Source: Microbispora siamensis
Lineage (GTDB): Bacteria; Actinomycetota; Actinomycetes; Streptosporangiales; Streptosporangiaceae
Assembly (NCBI RefSeq): GCF_016863095.1
Contig: NZ_BOOF01000001.1
Span: forward strand, 1-64,000
DNA: 64,000 nt
Reading direction: 5' to 3'
Positions 52,548-60,657 of the stretch are shown here, piece after piece (within the stretch, counting starts at the first letter, position 1; every line of letters begins with the position of its first letter). A program made the position numbers and the translations under genes. The notes under the pieces were generated by a model. It had not been told where the DNA came from and searched no databases. It saw only the letters and a list, made by a program, of their open reading frames with translations.

Positions 52548-53126
52548 ATGCGCAGGATCCTGGCGGCTCTATGCATCGCGGCCGCGGCCGTCACCGCCGC
52601 CGCCTGCGGCGACATCAAGCAGGACTACTACACCCAGACGATGCCGCAGAACGAGGGGGCGAACGTCAACTTGCCCGGTCTGCTGCTCCGCAACGCCTTC
52701 ATCATCGGCTCGCAGCAGCCCGCCCCGCCGGGGACCGACATGCCGATGTACATGATGCTGCTCAACGAGAGCGGCCGCACCGACCGTCTGGTGTCGGTGG
52801 ACACCGGGGGCCTGTTCCGGGAGGCGCGCCTGCCGGGCGGCGGCCTGGAGATCCCCGGCGGCAGGTACGTCGGCGGGACGGCCCTCCCCCAGGTGCTGCT
52901 CGCCGGCCTCACCCGCCCGCTGGGCAGCGGTGGCACGATCCCCGTGACGTTCCGGTTCCAGAACGCGGGAACGGTCCGGATCGACGTCCCGGTCCTGCCG
53001 CCCGGCGCGTGGAGGAGCACCTACTCCCCCTGGCCGGGCGCGTCGCCCAGCCCGTCGCCCAGTTCCTCGCCGGCCGTTTCGCCAAGCCTGTCACCTTCGC
53101 CGAGCCCGTCACCGGCCGGGAGCTGA
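52548..53126 (+). CDS. Lipoprotein, PCu(A)C-like fold
   Basis: 192 residues. Lipobox VTAAAC (Cys20) after MRRILAALCIAAAA. The mature part (LPGLLLRNAFIIGSQQPAPP, MYMMLLNESGRTDRLVSVDT, GTIPVTFRFQNAGTVRIDVP) follows the pattern of PCu(A)C copper-chaperone-like lipoproteins, but no HxxM metal cluster is visible. A Ser/Pro tail (SPSPSPSSSP) ends the protein. It overlaps the 3' end of the convergent nucleotidyltransferase gene by 18 bp. Confidence 0.72.
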   Translation: MRRILAALCIAAAAVTAAACGDIKQDYYTQTMPQNEGANVNLPGLLLRNAFIIGSQQPAPPGTDMPMYMMLLNESGRTDRLVSVDTGGLFREARLPGGGLEIPGGRYVGGTALPQVLLAGLTRPLGSGGTIPVTFRFQNAGTVRIDVPVLPPGAWRSTYSPWPGASPSPSPSSSPAVSPSLSPSPSPSPAGS

Positions 53127-54176
53127 ATCGTCCCGGATCTCGGGGTTCGCGGCGATGATCTCCTCGGCGACCGCGCGCAGGCGGGGCAGGTACGCGGAGA
53201 CCTCGCTCGCCCTGCGTCGCAGGTCGTCCGGCGACCCGGCGCCGAGGTCGGCCGCCAGGTCCGCGAACCCGCCGAGGTGGCCGGTCTCCCCCGGCGCGTC
53301 CGCGGCGAGGATCTTCAGGCACCGGGCGTACGTCGCGGCGATCCAGAAGACGGCCTCGCGGTGCAGTCCCCGCGCGACGAGGTCGCGGCTGCCGTCCACG
53401 GCCACCGGCCGGGCCGCCTCGGTGACGTCGGCGGAGAAGGGGAACGGCGTGCGGGCCACGGCCGCCGCCGCGTCGAAGGCTCTCGTCATCGTGGCGAGGT
53501 GGGCGGTGACCCGCTCGGCGGTCAGGTGCGCGCAGCCGAGCAGGCCGAGCAACTCCTCGTAGACGTCCATCCGGCCGTACGCCCGCAGGAGTTCGCGGAC
53601 GGCCGGGTAGCGCAGCCGTACGGTGGGGTTGCGCAGCCCGGCGGCGAGGAGCACGTGGGTCGTGATGCCGGCCGGGAACAGCCAGGCGGTGACCTGGTCG
53701 TGGAACGGTTTGCCGGAATCGAGCGCCGCGAGCCCGCCGGTGATGCGGCGCTCGGCGTCCTCGCACCGCAGACGGACCCAGCGCCGTTCGGCGAAGCCGG
53801 CCGCGACGGCGGCCTGGAGCCGGGCCAGCCGCCCGGTGGGGTCGGCGATCACGGTGTCGGTGCGGAAGGCGCCGGCCAGGTGGCAGGAGGCCAGCACGTC
53901 GCGCGCAGAGCCGAGCCCGTCCCAGGACACGTACGTGACCTCGACGAGCACGCCCTCCCAGGGGACCTTGCCGAGCTTGGGCGGCGCGACGGGGCCGGTG
54001 ACCACCACCGCCACGTCGACGTCCGACGTGGGCGGCAGCACCGCGTCGGGATCGGCCCAGGCCGCCGACCCGGTCAGGAAGGCTCCGGCGAAGTCCGCGG
54101 CGGAGGCGGCTTCACGGGCGACCCATCGGGCCGCGGCGGCCCGCGCGTCCCGGACCCGTGGCCCTTCCGATCCCAT
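53109..54176 (-). CDS. Nucleotidyltransferase-fold protein
   Basis: 355 residues. The N-terminus carries FLTGSAAWADPDAVLPPTSD followed by VDVAVVV, the GS...DxD signature of the polymerase-beta-like nucleotidyltransferase fold; the rest is helical (AERRWVRLRCEDAERRITGG, GKPFHDQVTAWLFPAGITTH, LLRAYGRMDVYEELLGLLG). Similar proteins adenylylate antibiotics or other small molecules, but the substrate cannot be assigned. The ATG at 54176 is inside a 41-bp perfect palindrome, so its translation is likely controlled by RNA structure. The gene follows the sensor kinase gene by 3 bp. Confidence 0.75.
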   Translation of the reverse strand: MGSEGPRVRDARAAAARWVAREAASAADFAGAFLTGSAAWADPDAVLPPTSDVDVAVVVTGPVAPPKLGKVPWEGVLVEVTYVSWDGLGSARDVLASCHLAGAFRTDTVIADPTGRLARLQAAVAAGFAERRWVRLRCEDAERRITGGLAALDSGKPFHDQVTAWLFPAGITTHVLLAAGLRNPTVRLRYPAVRELLRAYGRMDVYEELLGLLGCAHLTAERVTAHLATMTRAFDAAAAVARTPFPFSADVTEAARPVAVDGSRDLVARGLHREAVFWIAATYARCLKILAADAPGETGHLGGFADLAADLGAGSPDDLRRRASEVSAYLPRLRAVAEEIIAANPEIRDDSAPGR

Positions 54177-54204
54177 GGTTCACAGTGAACCATGGGATCG
54201 GAAG
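54164..54204. promoter_or_regulatory. 41-bp perfect palindrome over a start codon
   Basis: Arms 54164-54183 and 54185-54204 are exact inverted repeats with one central base. On the minus strand it covers the last codons and stop of the sensor kinase gene and the start codon of the nucleotidyltransferase gene. As RNA it would hide that start codon in a 19-20 bp stem. It could be an attenuator or a regulator site. Confidence 0.9.
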
Positions 54205-56261
54205 TCGGCCCCGGGAACCACGTGCGTGCCGGTCGGCGCCCGTTCCGGCGCCGCGCCGGTCGCGGGAACGGGGAGCACGACCTCCACCGTGGTGCCCGCC
54301 CCCGGATCGCCGGTGACGAGGCAGATCCCGCCCAGCTCCGCCGTACGCTCGCGCATGGAGGTCAGGCCGACGCCCGAGCGGCGCTCCGGCGGCAGACCCA
54401 CGCCGTCGTCGGCGATCAGCAGGCGCAGCGCCGCGGGCTCGCGACGCAACTCGACCCGGACGCGGGTGGCGCGCGCGTGGCGCCGGACGTTGGTCAGCGC
54501 CTCCTGGACGATCCGGTAGACGGCCACCTCGACGGCGGCGGGCAGGTCGGCCAGATCGCCCTCGGTGCTCACCGCCGTGGCGGGGCCTTCGGGATCGTCC
54601 GGCCCGGCCAGCGCCTGGACGGCGGCGACCAGGCCCAGGTCGTCCAATGCCGGTGGGCGCAGGCCGTACACGAGTTGCCGCAGGTCGCCCGTGACCGCGT
54701 CCATGCCGGAACGCAACGCGCGCAGCAGCCCGTCCGCCGCCTTTGGGGAGGTCTTCAGGCTGACGCGGGCCATGTTGACGGTCATGGCCATCTCGCCGAG
54801 CGTCTGGCCCAGGCCGTCGTGCAGGTCGCGGCGCAGCCGCCGCCGCTCCTCCTCCCGTGCGGCCAGGATGCGCTCCCGGGAGCGCTGCAGGTCGGCCGCC
54901 ATCCGCACCGCGTGGGCCACGTCGGCCGCGTACGGGACCAGCGTGTCCAGCACGCGTTCGTCGTGCGCGGCGGGGAAGCGCCGCGGGGCGGGCGGGCCGA
55001 CCAGCAGCCGCCCCACGCGCTCGCCGTGCCAGATCAGCGGCACCTCACGCGGGGAGTCGCCGACCTGCCCGCTGACCGCGCTCACGACCTGGTGCCCCGG
55101 CTCGCCGCCGGTCACCTCCACCGCGATCCCCTGCACCGCCAGGCCCTCGCGCAGCACGCCGATCACCGGCGCCAGCGCCTGCGCGGGGTCACCCCGGCGC
55201 ACCTCCCGGACCAGCCGCTCGGCGAGCACGCGCGGATCGCCCACCGGGCCGTAGAGCAGGCGGTCGACGGCACGTTGCAGCATCCGGCGCAACGGCTGGA
55301 AGAACGCGCCCGTCAGCAGGGCGGAGACGAGCCCGGCGACCTGGTCGTACCCGGACACCACCAGGCTCGACAGCGCGGCCACCCCGAAGTAGACCCCGCC
55401 GACCACGGCCAGCAGCCCCGCGGCGACGAAGGTCCGGCTGACGACGGTGTCGATGCCGTACAGCCGGTAGCGCATCACCGAGAACACCATCAGGACGGGG
55501 ATGAGCGCCGCCCAGACGACCGACAGCCAGTACAGTTCGGGCACGAAGATGCCCGCGATCATGAACACGATGTATCCGGCGAACGCGAACAGCGGCCAGC
55601 CGATCTGCCGCCTGCCCACCGGGTCGGCCCTGCGGAAGCGCAGCAGCAGCGACAGCGCCGTCAGCGACACCGTCAGCATGATCAGAGTCCAGAGCACCAC
55701 CCCCGCCGCCGGCATGTACGGCGCCAGGGCGGGGATCGGCAGCGGACTGGGGATGACGGCGGGTAGCAGGTAGCCCTCGAGCGGCGGATCGGGACGCACG
55801 AGCTGGAGGGTCATCTGGGTCCCGAGGGACGCCGCGGCGAGCACCACCACCACCCGCCAGCGCCGCGAGAGAAGCCTGCCGTCCGGGGTGTACAGCGGCA
55901 GCAGGATCTCCAGCAGGAACCCGTCCACCGCCCAGGCGACATACGCCGCGAACCTCAGGATCCCCGCCGTCGCGAGATCCCCGCCCGCCGCGGATGCCAG
56001 CGTCGCCGCCTGGAGGAGGTCGTAGACTCCGCCGGCGAGCCCGCCCACGCACATGAGCCACGCCAACCTGAGCCGGGGCCGGTACGCGAGGAGGAACGCG
56101 CCGACCGCCGGGAAGGTCACCCCCGCCGCCGACTGCGTCGTGACCATATCCGGCAGCCGCCACTCCGCCGGGATTCCCGCGGTGATCAGCCTCGCCACGA
56201 CCACGAGCGCCGCGGACATGACGGCCATGGCGACGGCGGCCGCCCGGGCTGCCCACGCCAT
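54180..56261 (-). CDS. NarL-type sensor histidine kinase, multi-helix
   Basis: 693 residues. The first 340 hold about eight membrane helices (VGAFLLAYRPRLRLAWLMCV, GVVLWTLIMLTVSLTALSLL), followed by a GAF-like region (about 370-450), a HisKA_3 domain with the phospho-His in RLRRDLHDGLGQTLGEM, and a HATPase (VYRIVQEALTNVRRHA, IADDGVGL, GVGLTSMRERTAELGG). Kinases of this type phosphorylate NarL/LuxR regulators; none is adjacent. The stop codon lies in the 41-bp palindrome. Confidence 0.88.
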   Translation of the reverse strand: MAWAARAAAVAMAVMSAALVVVARLITAGIPAEWRLPDMVTTQSAAGVTFPAVGAFLLAYRPRLRLAWLMCVGGLAGGVYDLLQAATLASAAGGDLATAGILRFAAYVAWAVDGFLLEILLPLYTPDGRLLSRRWRVVVVLAAASLGTQMTLQLVRPDPPLEGYLLPAVIPSPLPIPALAPYMPAAGVVLWTLIMLTVSLTALSLLLRFRRADPVGRRQIGWPLFAFAGYIVFMIAGIFVPELYWLSVVWAALIPVLMVFSVMRYRLYGIDTVVSRTFVAAGLLAVVGGVYFGVAALSSLVVSGYDQVAGLVSALLTGAFFQPLRRMLQRAVDRLLYGPVGDPRVLAERLVREVRRGDPAQALAPVIGVLREGLAVQGIAVEVTGGEPGHQVVSAVSGQVGDSPREVPLIWHGERVGRLLVGPPAPRRFPAAHDERVLDTLVPYAADVAHAVRMAADLQRSRERILAAREEERRRLRRDLHDGLGQTLGEMAMTVNMARVSLKTSPKAADGLLRALRSGMDAVTGDLRQLVYGLRPPALDDLGLVAAVQALAGPDDPEGPATAVSTEGDLADLPAAVEVAVYRIVQEALTNVRRHARATRVRVELRREPAALRLLIADDGVGLPPERRSGVGLTSMRERTAELGGICLVTGDPGAGTTVEVVLPVPATGAAPERAPTGTHVVPGADFRSHGSL

Positions 56262-56419
56262 CCCGTCCCCCGCTTTCCGGCTCCGTTCCCGCCTGCCCCC
56301 AGGGTGCCTGCGGAACGGCGCAAAAGCCGCGATTTCCCCGCCATCGTGGCGGTGCCGTTACCAACCGGAAAACGCGCGGCCGGGCGGCCACTGGGCCGCC
56401 CGGCCGGGAACGGAGGCGA

Positions 56420-57085
56420 TCAGCTGTTGAACAGGTCGCGGATGCCGGACATCGCCTCGACGTTGCTCAGGATCGACAGGTGGTCGACGCAGGCGAGGGT
56501 GTGGTTGTCCGCCCCGGACAGCCGGGTGCTGGTGTAGGGGATGATGATGCCGTCGCAGGGCGACACCCAGGTGCCGTACTTCGCCGATCCGGGTGTCTCG
56601 TCGCCGCTCAGCGAGGTGATGTACGCCGAGCCGGGCAGCATCTCGATGCACGAGACGTAGATGGTGCAGGCACTGGCGTAGGTCGTGCCGTGGTTGGCGC
56701 CGGCCAGCGAGGCGACGTGGTCGACGTTGGCCGCTCCGCCCAGCTTCTGGAGGTAATACCGCGTCACCAGGCCACCCATCGAGTGGTTGACGATGTCGAC
56801 CCTGGACGCGCCCGTGCTGGCCTTGATCTGGTTGACGAAGGCGGCCAGGCCCTGGGCGCTGATGATGTTCGACCCGGCCCAGTTGTAGTTGTAGCCGTAC
56901 AGCCGGCCGGCGGACCAGCCGTTGGCGACCAGGTACGCCTGCAGGGTGGCGAAGTTGGTGCTGTTGCCCGTGTAGCCGTGGACGAAGACGACGGGGTTGT
57001 GCGTGGCCGCCTGCGCGGGGGCGGCGGGGGCGAAGAAGCCGAGCAGGGCCAGGATGCCGATGAGGGGGCCGACGATCCTACGCAT
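56420..57085 (-). CDS. Secreted lipase, alpha/beta hydrolase
   Basis: 221 residues. Signal peptide MRRIVGPLIGILALLGFFA ending AQA. The domain has VVFVHGYTGNSTNFA (oxyanion HG), nucleophile Ser in VNHSMGGLVTRYYL (NHSMG instead of GHSMG), and His in DHLSIL. It matches class 2 bacterial lipases/esterases (LipA-like). Cys pairs in the C-terminal half may form disulfides. AAGGAG lies 5 nt before the ATG. Monocistronic. Confidence 0.88.
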   Translation of the reverse strand: MRRIVGPLIGILALLGFFAPAAPAQAATHNPVVFVHGYTGNSTNFATLQAYLVANGWSAGRLYGYNYNWAGSNIISAQGLAAFVNQIKASTGASRVDIVNHSMGGLVTRYYLQKLGGAANVDHVASLAGANHGTTYASACTIYVSCIEMLPGSAYITSLSGDETPGSAKYGTWVSPCDGIIIPYTSTRLSGADNHTLACVDHLSILSNVEAMSGIRDLFNS

Positions 57086-57350
57086 GAGATCTCCTTGCCA
57101 TGGGGGATGACAGGAGTCTCGCGATCGGGACCGGTCACGGCATCGGGGAAATCACCAGTCGCCGTCCCCCGTCTCGGCCGGTGCGGGAAGTCAGGCGGGG
57201 ATCCTGGCGCGCATGCGCCCGTCGCGGTGAGTCCGGGGCCGGATTCCCGGCGGCCGTGTACGTCGCGAGGCCGGGGGTAGGCGTGGAAGTCCCGACCTCG
57301 CGCGGCCCGTCCCCGGCCGCGCGTACGGAACACGAAAGAAGGGAGAAGGC

Positions 57351-57767
57351 ATGACGACCGCTCGCGAGATCATGACCCCCCGGGCCGAGTGCGTGAACGC
57401 GGACGAGACCGTCCTCGACGCCGCGCAGAAGATGGCGCGCCTCGGCGTGGGCTCGCTGCCGATCTGCGGCACCGACGACCGGCTCAAGGGCGTGCTGACC
57501 GACCGCGACATCGTCGTGAAGGTGCTGGCCCAGGGCAAGGACCCCAAGTCGTGCCAGGCCGGTGAGCTCGCCCAGGGCGAGGCCGTCACGATCGGCGCCG
57601 ACGACGACGCGGCCGAGATCCTGAGCACGATGGCCACGCACAAGGTCCGCCGCCTGCCCGTCATCGACGGCCACAAGCTGGTGGGCATCGTCGCGCTGGC
57701 CGACGTGGCCCGCGCCCTGCCCGACCGTCCGGTGGGCGACCTGGTGGACGCCATCAGCACGGACTGA
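57351..57767 (+). CDS. CBS-pair protein (HRP1-like)
   Basis: 138 residues with two complete CBS motifs: MTPRAECVNADETVLDAAQK to GVLTDRDIVVKVLAQG, and GEAVTIGADDDAAEILSTM to LVGIVALADVARAL. Such small soluble proteins bind adenine nucleotides and are induced by hypoxia in mycobacteria (HRP1). It has a GAAGGGAGAAGG site before ATG 57351. It is the intact counterpart of the broken gene at 31016. Confidence 0.88.
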   Translation: MTTAREIMTPRAECVNADETVLDAAQKMARLGVGSLPICGTDDRLKGVLTDRDIVVKVLAQGKDPKSCQAGELAQGEAVTIGADDDAAEILSTMATHKVRRLPVIDGHKLVGIVALADVARALPDRPVGDLVDAISTD

Positions 57768-57801
57768 CGTCCGTCCGCCCCGTACGGCAGGCGGCCGCCT
57801 G

Positions 57802-57828
57802 AGCCCCGGCCCTCCCACGGCCGGGGCT
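57802..57828 (+). terminator. Hairpin terminator after CBS gene
   Basis: Arms 57802-57811 and 57819-57828 form a perfect 10-bp stem with a 7-nt loop, 34 bp after the stop. Confidence 0.8.
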
Positions 57829-57991
57829 TCGCGTAACGCCCTGTTTCATCCCGACCAATGGGGTATGGCGGCACTTGCGCGCTCTGTCCCGGCGGGACGT
57901 CGCCAGAGCCGGAGCCGCGGCGACCGGGGCCCACGCAGACGGGCCCCACCGGCCAGACCCATCGACGACCGAGGTGCCGGGAGGGGTAGCG

Positions 57992-58402
57992 ATGACCGAC
58001 GACACCACCGCGGGCAAACCGGAACGCTTCGCGTTCGACTTCGACCCCCGATTCGCCCCCCTGCTGTCCGTCCTGGGCATCCGCCCGGACACCGCCGGGG
58101 TCCTGGTCGGCCCCGGCACGCTGCGAGTCCGCTTCGGGCCCTGGGTGACCGAGACCCCGCTGGCCAACGTCTCCGGCGTCGAGACGACCGGCCCCTACTC
58201 CCCGTTCCGGGCGATCGGGGTCCACGTCTCGCTCGCCGACCGCGGCCTCACGTTCGCCACCAACGCCCGCAAGGGGCTGTGCGTGCGGTTCCACGAGCCG
58301 ATCAGGGGCGGCGAGCCTTTCGGGCTGCTGCGCCACCCCGGCCTGACCGTGACGGTCGCCGATCCCGCGGGACTCGCCGAGAAGCTCTCCCGGCGCCTGT
58401 AG
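57992..58402 (+). CDS. Conserved actinobacterial protein of unknown function
   Basis: 136 residues: RFAFDFDPRFAPLLSVLGIR, GTLRVRFGPWVTETPLANVS, GLTFATNARKGLCVRFHEPI, GLTVTVADPAGLAEKL. The beta-rich pattern resembles PH-like domains of actinobacterial hypothetical proteins. There is no signal peptide. GGGAGGGG lies 6 nt before ATG 57992. It leads a three-gene run with the membrane protein and the SDR. Confidence 0.7.
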   Translation: MTDDTTAGKPERFAFDFDPRFAPLLSVLGIRPDTAGVLVGPGTLRVRFGPWVTETPLANVSGVETTGPYSPFRAIGVHVSLADRGLTFATNARKGLCVRFHEPIRGGEPFGLLRHPGLTVTVADPAGLAEKLSRRL

Positions 58403-58422
58403 AAGCCTCCTGGAGGAGATCC

Positions 58423-58896
58423 TTGATCCGCCAACTCGTACGCGGCGCGGCCGCCGGAGCGCTGTCCACCCTCACGATGAGCGCGGTGATGCTCGCCGGG
58501 CAGAAGACCGGCCTGATGCCGGGCCAGCCGCCCAAGCACATCGTGAGGGCGGCCCTGCCGGGCCACCGGCATCGGCCCAAGCCCGGGGAGAACGTCCTCG
58601 GCGCCGCCGCGCACCTGGGATTCGGCGCCACCTGCGGCGCGGCGTTCGCCCTGCTCACCCGCGGGCGCGGGGCCGGCGTTCCCCTCGGGGTGGGCTACGC
58701 CCTGCTGATCTGGCTCGGCGCCTACCAGGGCTGGGTGCCCGCACTGAACATCCTGCCGCCCGCCTCGCGCGACCCCGTGCGCGGCCGCCCGGTCGTCATG
58801 GCCGCGGCACACGTGGCGTACGGCGCCACGCTGGCGCTCGCGATCCGCGCCATGCGCGGGACGGACGGACGACACGACGAGAAGGAGGACAGATGA
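58423..58896 (+). CDS. Small integral membrane protein
   Basis: 157 residues with about four helices (GAAAGALSTLTMSAVMLAGQ, LGFGATCGAAFALL, VGYALLIWLGAYQGW, AAAHVAYGATLALAIRAM). It matches DUF6789-like membrane proteins of actinomycetes. TTG 58423 follows GGAGGAG at ideal distance. Its stop overlaps the start of the SDR by 4 bp, so the genes are coupled. The function is unknown. Confidence 0.72.
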   Translation: MIRQLVRGAAAGALSTLTMSAVMLAGQKTGLMPGQPPKHIVRAALPGHRHRPKPGENVLGAAAHLGFGATCGAAFALLTRGRGAGVPLGVGYALLIWLGAYQGWVPALNILPPASRDPVRGRPVVMAAAHVAYGATLALAIRAMRGTDGRHDEKEDR

Positions 58897-59708
58897 CGAC
58901 GACGGAACGGCCGCTGGCCCTCGTGACCGGCGCCTCCAGCGGCATCGGCTACGAGCTCGCCCGGCAGTTCGCCCAGCACGGCTTCGACGTGGTGGTCACG
59001 GCGGAGGACGCGGAACTCGACACCGCCGCCGAGTCGCTGAAGGAGTACGGCGGGCAGGTCATGCCGGTGCGCGCCGACCTCACCCGGTACGACGAGGTCG
59101 AGCGGCTGTGGACCGCGACCGTCGCGGCCGGGCGGCCCCTCGACGCCGTGGCGATCAACGCGGGCGTCGGGGTGGGCGGCGCCTTCGCCCGTGAGACCTC
59201 GCTGGAGGCCGAGCTGAAGCTCATCGAGCTGAACGTCACCTCCGCCGTGCACCTGGCCAAGCGCGCCGTCGCCGCCATGACCACCCGCGGCAAGGGGAAG
59301 ATCCTGTTCACGTCGTCGGTCGCCGCGCTCACGCCCGGGCCGTTCGAGGCCGTGTACGCCGCGAGCAAGGCGTTCCTCCACTCGTTCGCCGAGGCCCTGC
59401 GGGGCGAGCTGAAGGACTCCGGGGTCACCGTCACCTCGCTCCTGCCCGGCCCGACGGACACCGAGTTCTTCGAGCGGGCCGGCATGGAGGACACGCGGGT
59501 GGGCGCCGGCAAGAAGGACGACCCGGCCGAGGTCGCCCGGCAGGGCTTCGACGCGCTGATGAAGGGCGACGACAAGGTCGTCGCCGGGTCCTTCATGAAC
59601 AAGCTCCAGGACGTGGCGGGCCGGGTCGCGCCGGACACGGCCAAGGCCGCCGTGCACCGCCGCATGGCCGAACCCGGCAAGGGCGGCACGTCCGGGAAGG
59701 ACGAGTAG
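58893..59708 (+). CDS. Short-chain dehydrogenase/reductase
   Basis: 271 residues: cofactor motif TGASSGIGYEL, NAG motif AINAGVGVG, catalytic Ser in ILFTSSVAAL and Tyr/Lys in VYAASKAFLHSF. A classical SDR; the lack of an Asp after the second strand hints at NADPH. The substrate is unknown. It is the last gene of the run from 57992, coupled by 4 bp to the membrane protein. Confidence 0.88.
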   Translation: MTTTERPLALVTGASSGIGYELARQFAQHGFDVVVTAEDAELDTAAESLKEYGGQVMPVRADLTRYDEVERLWTATVAAGRPLDAVAINAGVGVGGAFARETSLEAELKLIELNVTSAVHLAKRAVAAMTTRGKGKILFTSSVAALTPGPFEAVYAASKAFLHSFAEALRGELKDSGVTVTSLLPGPTDTEFFERAGMEDTRVGAGKKDDPAEVARQGFDALMKGDDKVVAGSFMNKLQDVAGRVAPDTAKAAVHRRMAEPGKGGTSGKDE

Positions 59709-59815
59709 GCGCAACAGGGTGCGCGGCGGGGGGGCGCCCCGCCGCGCACCGTGCCCACCGCGCACAGTGCCCACCGCGCACGGCGACCAGGCGGTGACAC
59801 CGGCCGGCGGGCTGC

Positions 59816-60241
59816 TCAGGAGGCGACGTCCCTGAAGGCGACGACCTTGCCGACGCGCAGCCGGACGAGGAACTCGCCGGGGACGCCGTTGCGCGCGCCG
59901 TACGCCTCGGCCCGGTCCTCCCCCATGTAGCGGCCGCCGAGCACGGTCGCCCAGTGCCGGACCTCGTCGAGGTCGGCCGACAGCGTCGCCTCACCCTCGA
60001 TCATCACGTACGAGTACGGCGGGGCCTGGTCGTCGACGCACAGGGTCGCCCGGGGATCGCGGCGCAGCGCCTTGGCCTTCACCCCGCTCTCGTGGGTGGT
60101 GAACACCACGTCGTCCCCGTCGAGGGCGAACCAGATCGGCGTCACGTGCGGCCGCCCGTCCGCCCTGGTTATGGCGAGTTTGCCGGTCTTGGTGCCGCTC
60201 ATCGCGAAGTCCCGCCACTCGGCCTCGGTCATCCTTTCCAT
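59816..60241 (-). CDS. PPOX-fold, F420-dependent-type flavoprotein
   Basis: 141 residues: GKLAITRADGRPHVTPIWFA, DGDDVVFTTHESGVKAKALR, DPRATLCVDDQAPPYSYVMI, EGEATLSADLDEVRHWAT. This is the split-barrel pyridoxamine-5'-phosphate-oxidase-like fold of the actinobacterial PPOX class F420-dependent family. It probably reduces or binds F420 or a flavin; the substrate is unknown. ATG 60241 is the conserved start. Confidence 0.85.
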   Translation of the reverse strand: MERMTEAEWRDFAMSGTKTGKLAITRADGRPHVTPIWFALDGDDVVFTTHESGVKAKALRRDPRATLCVDDQAPPYSYVMIEGEATLSADLDEVRHWATVLGGRYMGEDRAEAYGARNGVPGEFLVRLRVGKVVAFRDVAS

Positions 60242-60657
60242 GGCCTCGAAGCTAGCGCCCCTCGCCTGTTCGCCTCGCCTGCCCTCCCCCACGTGACGGC
60301 CCTTTTCTTACGCTCTACGCACCAAGGCCGTCGCTTTTCCGTAGATGTACGGATATCGCTACGGATGTTCGTGTCCGGAGCATGGTTCTAACGTCGCGCA
60401 CGGGCCGGTTTCCCCGGCCGGGTCGGCGAAGACGAGGAGCCTCGTGACGTAGCACTCCCCCTCTTTTCTCCCAGCCGTCTCCCGCCATGGGAGAGACGCG
60501 TCCGCTCGTGCCCGCCACAGCGGAACGCACCGTCCATTTCTCTCATCACCCCCCAAATCCCACAGTGTCCGCCGTCCGGGCTCGTCTCGGCGGCGCGACC
60601 GCCGGCGCCCGCCCACAAGGCGGACGTCACGTGGGAGGCAGAGAAAGGAAGACGCCC
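60242..60657. promoter_or_regulatory. 416-bp intergenic region upstream of the M4 protease
   Basis: No gene is seen. CCGTAG/CTACGG (60339-60344 and 60359-60364) is an inverted repeat in a lower-GC stretch. A GGCCGG/CCGGCC hairpin follows at about 60402-60418. The region should hold divergent promoters for the PPOX and protease genes. Confidence 0.4.
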
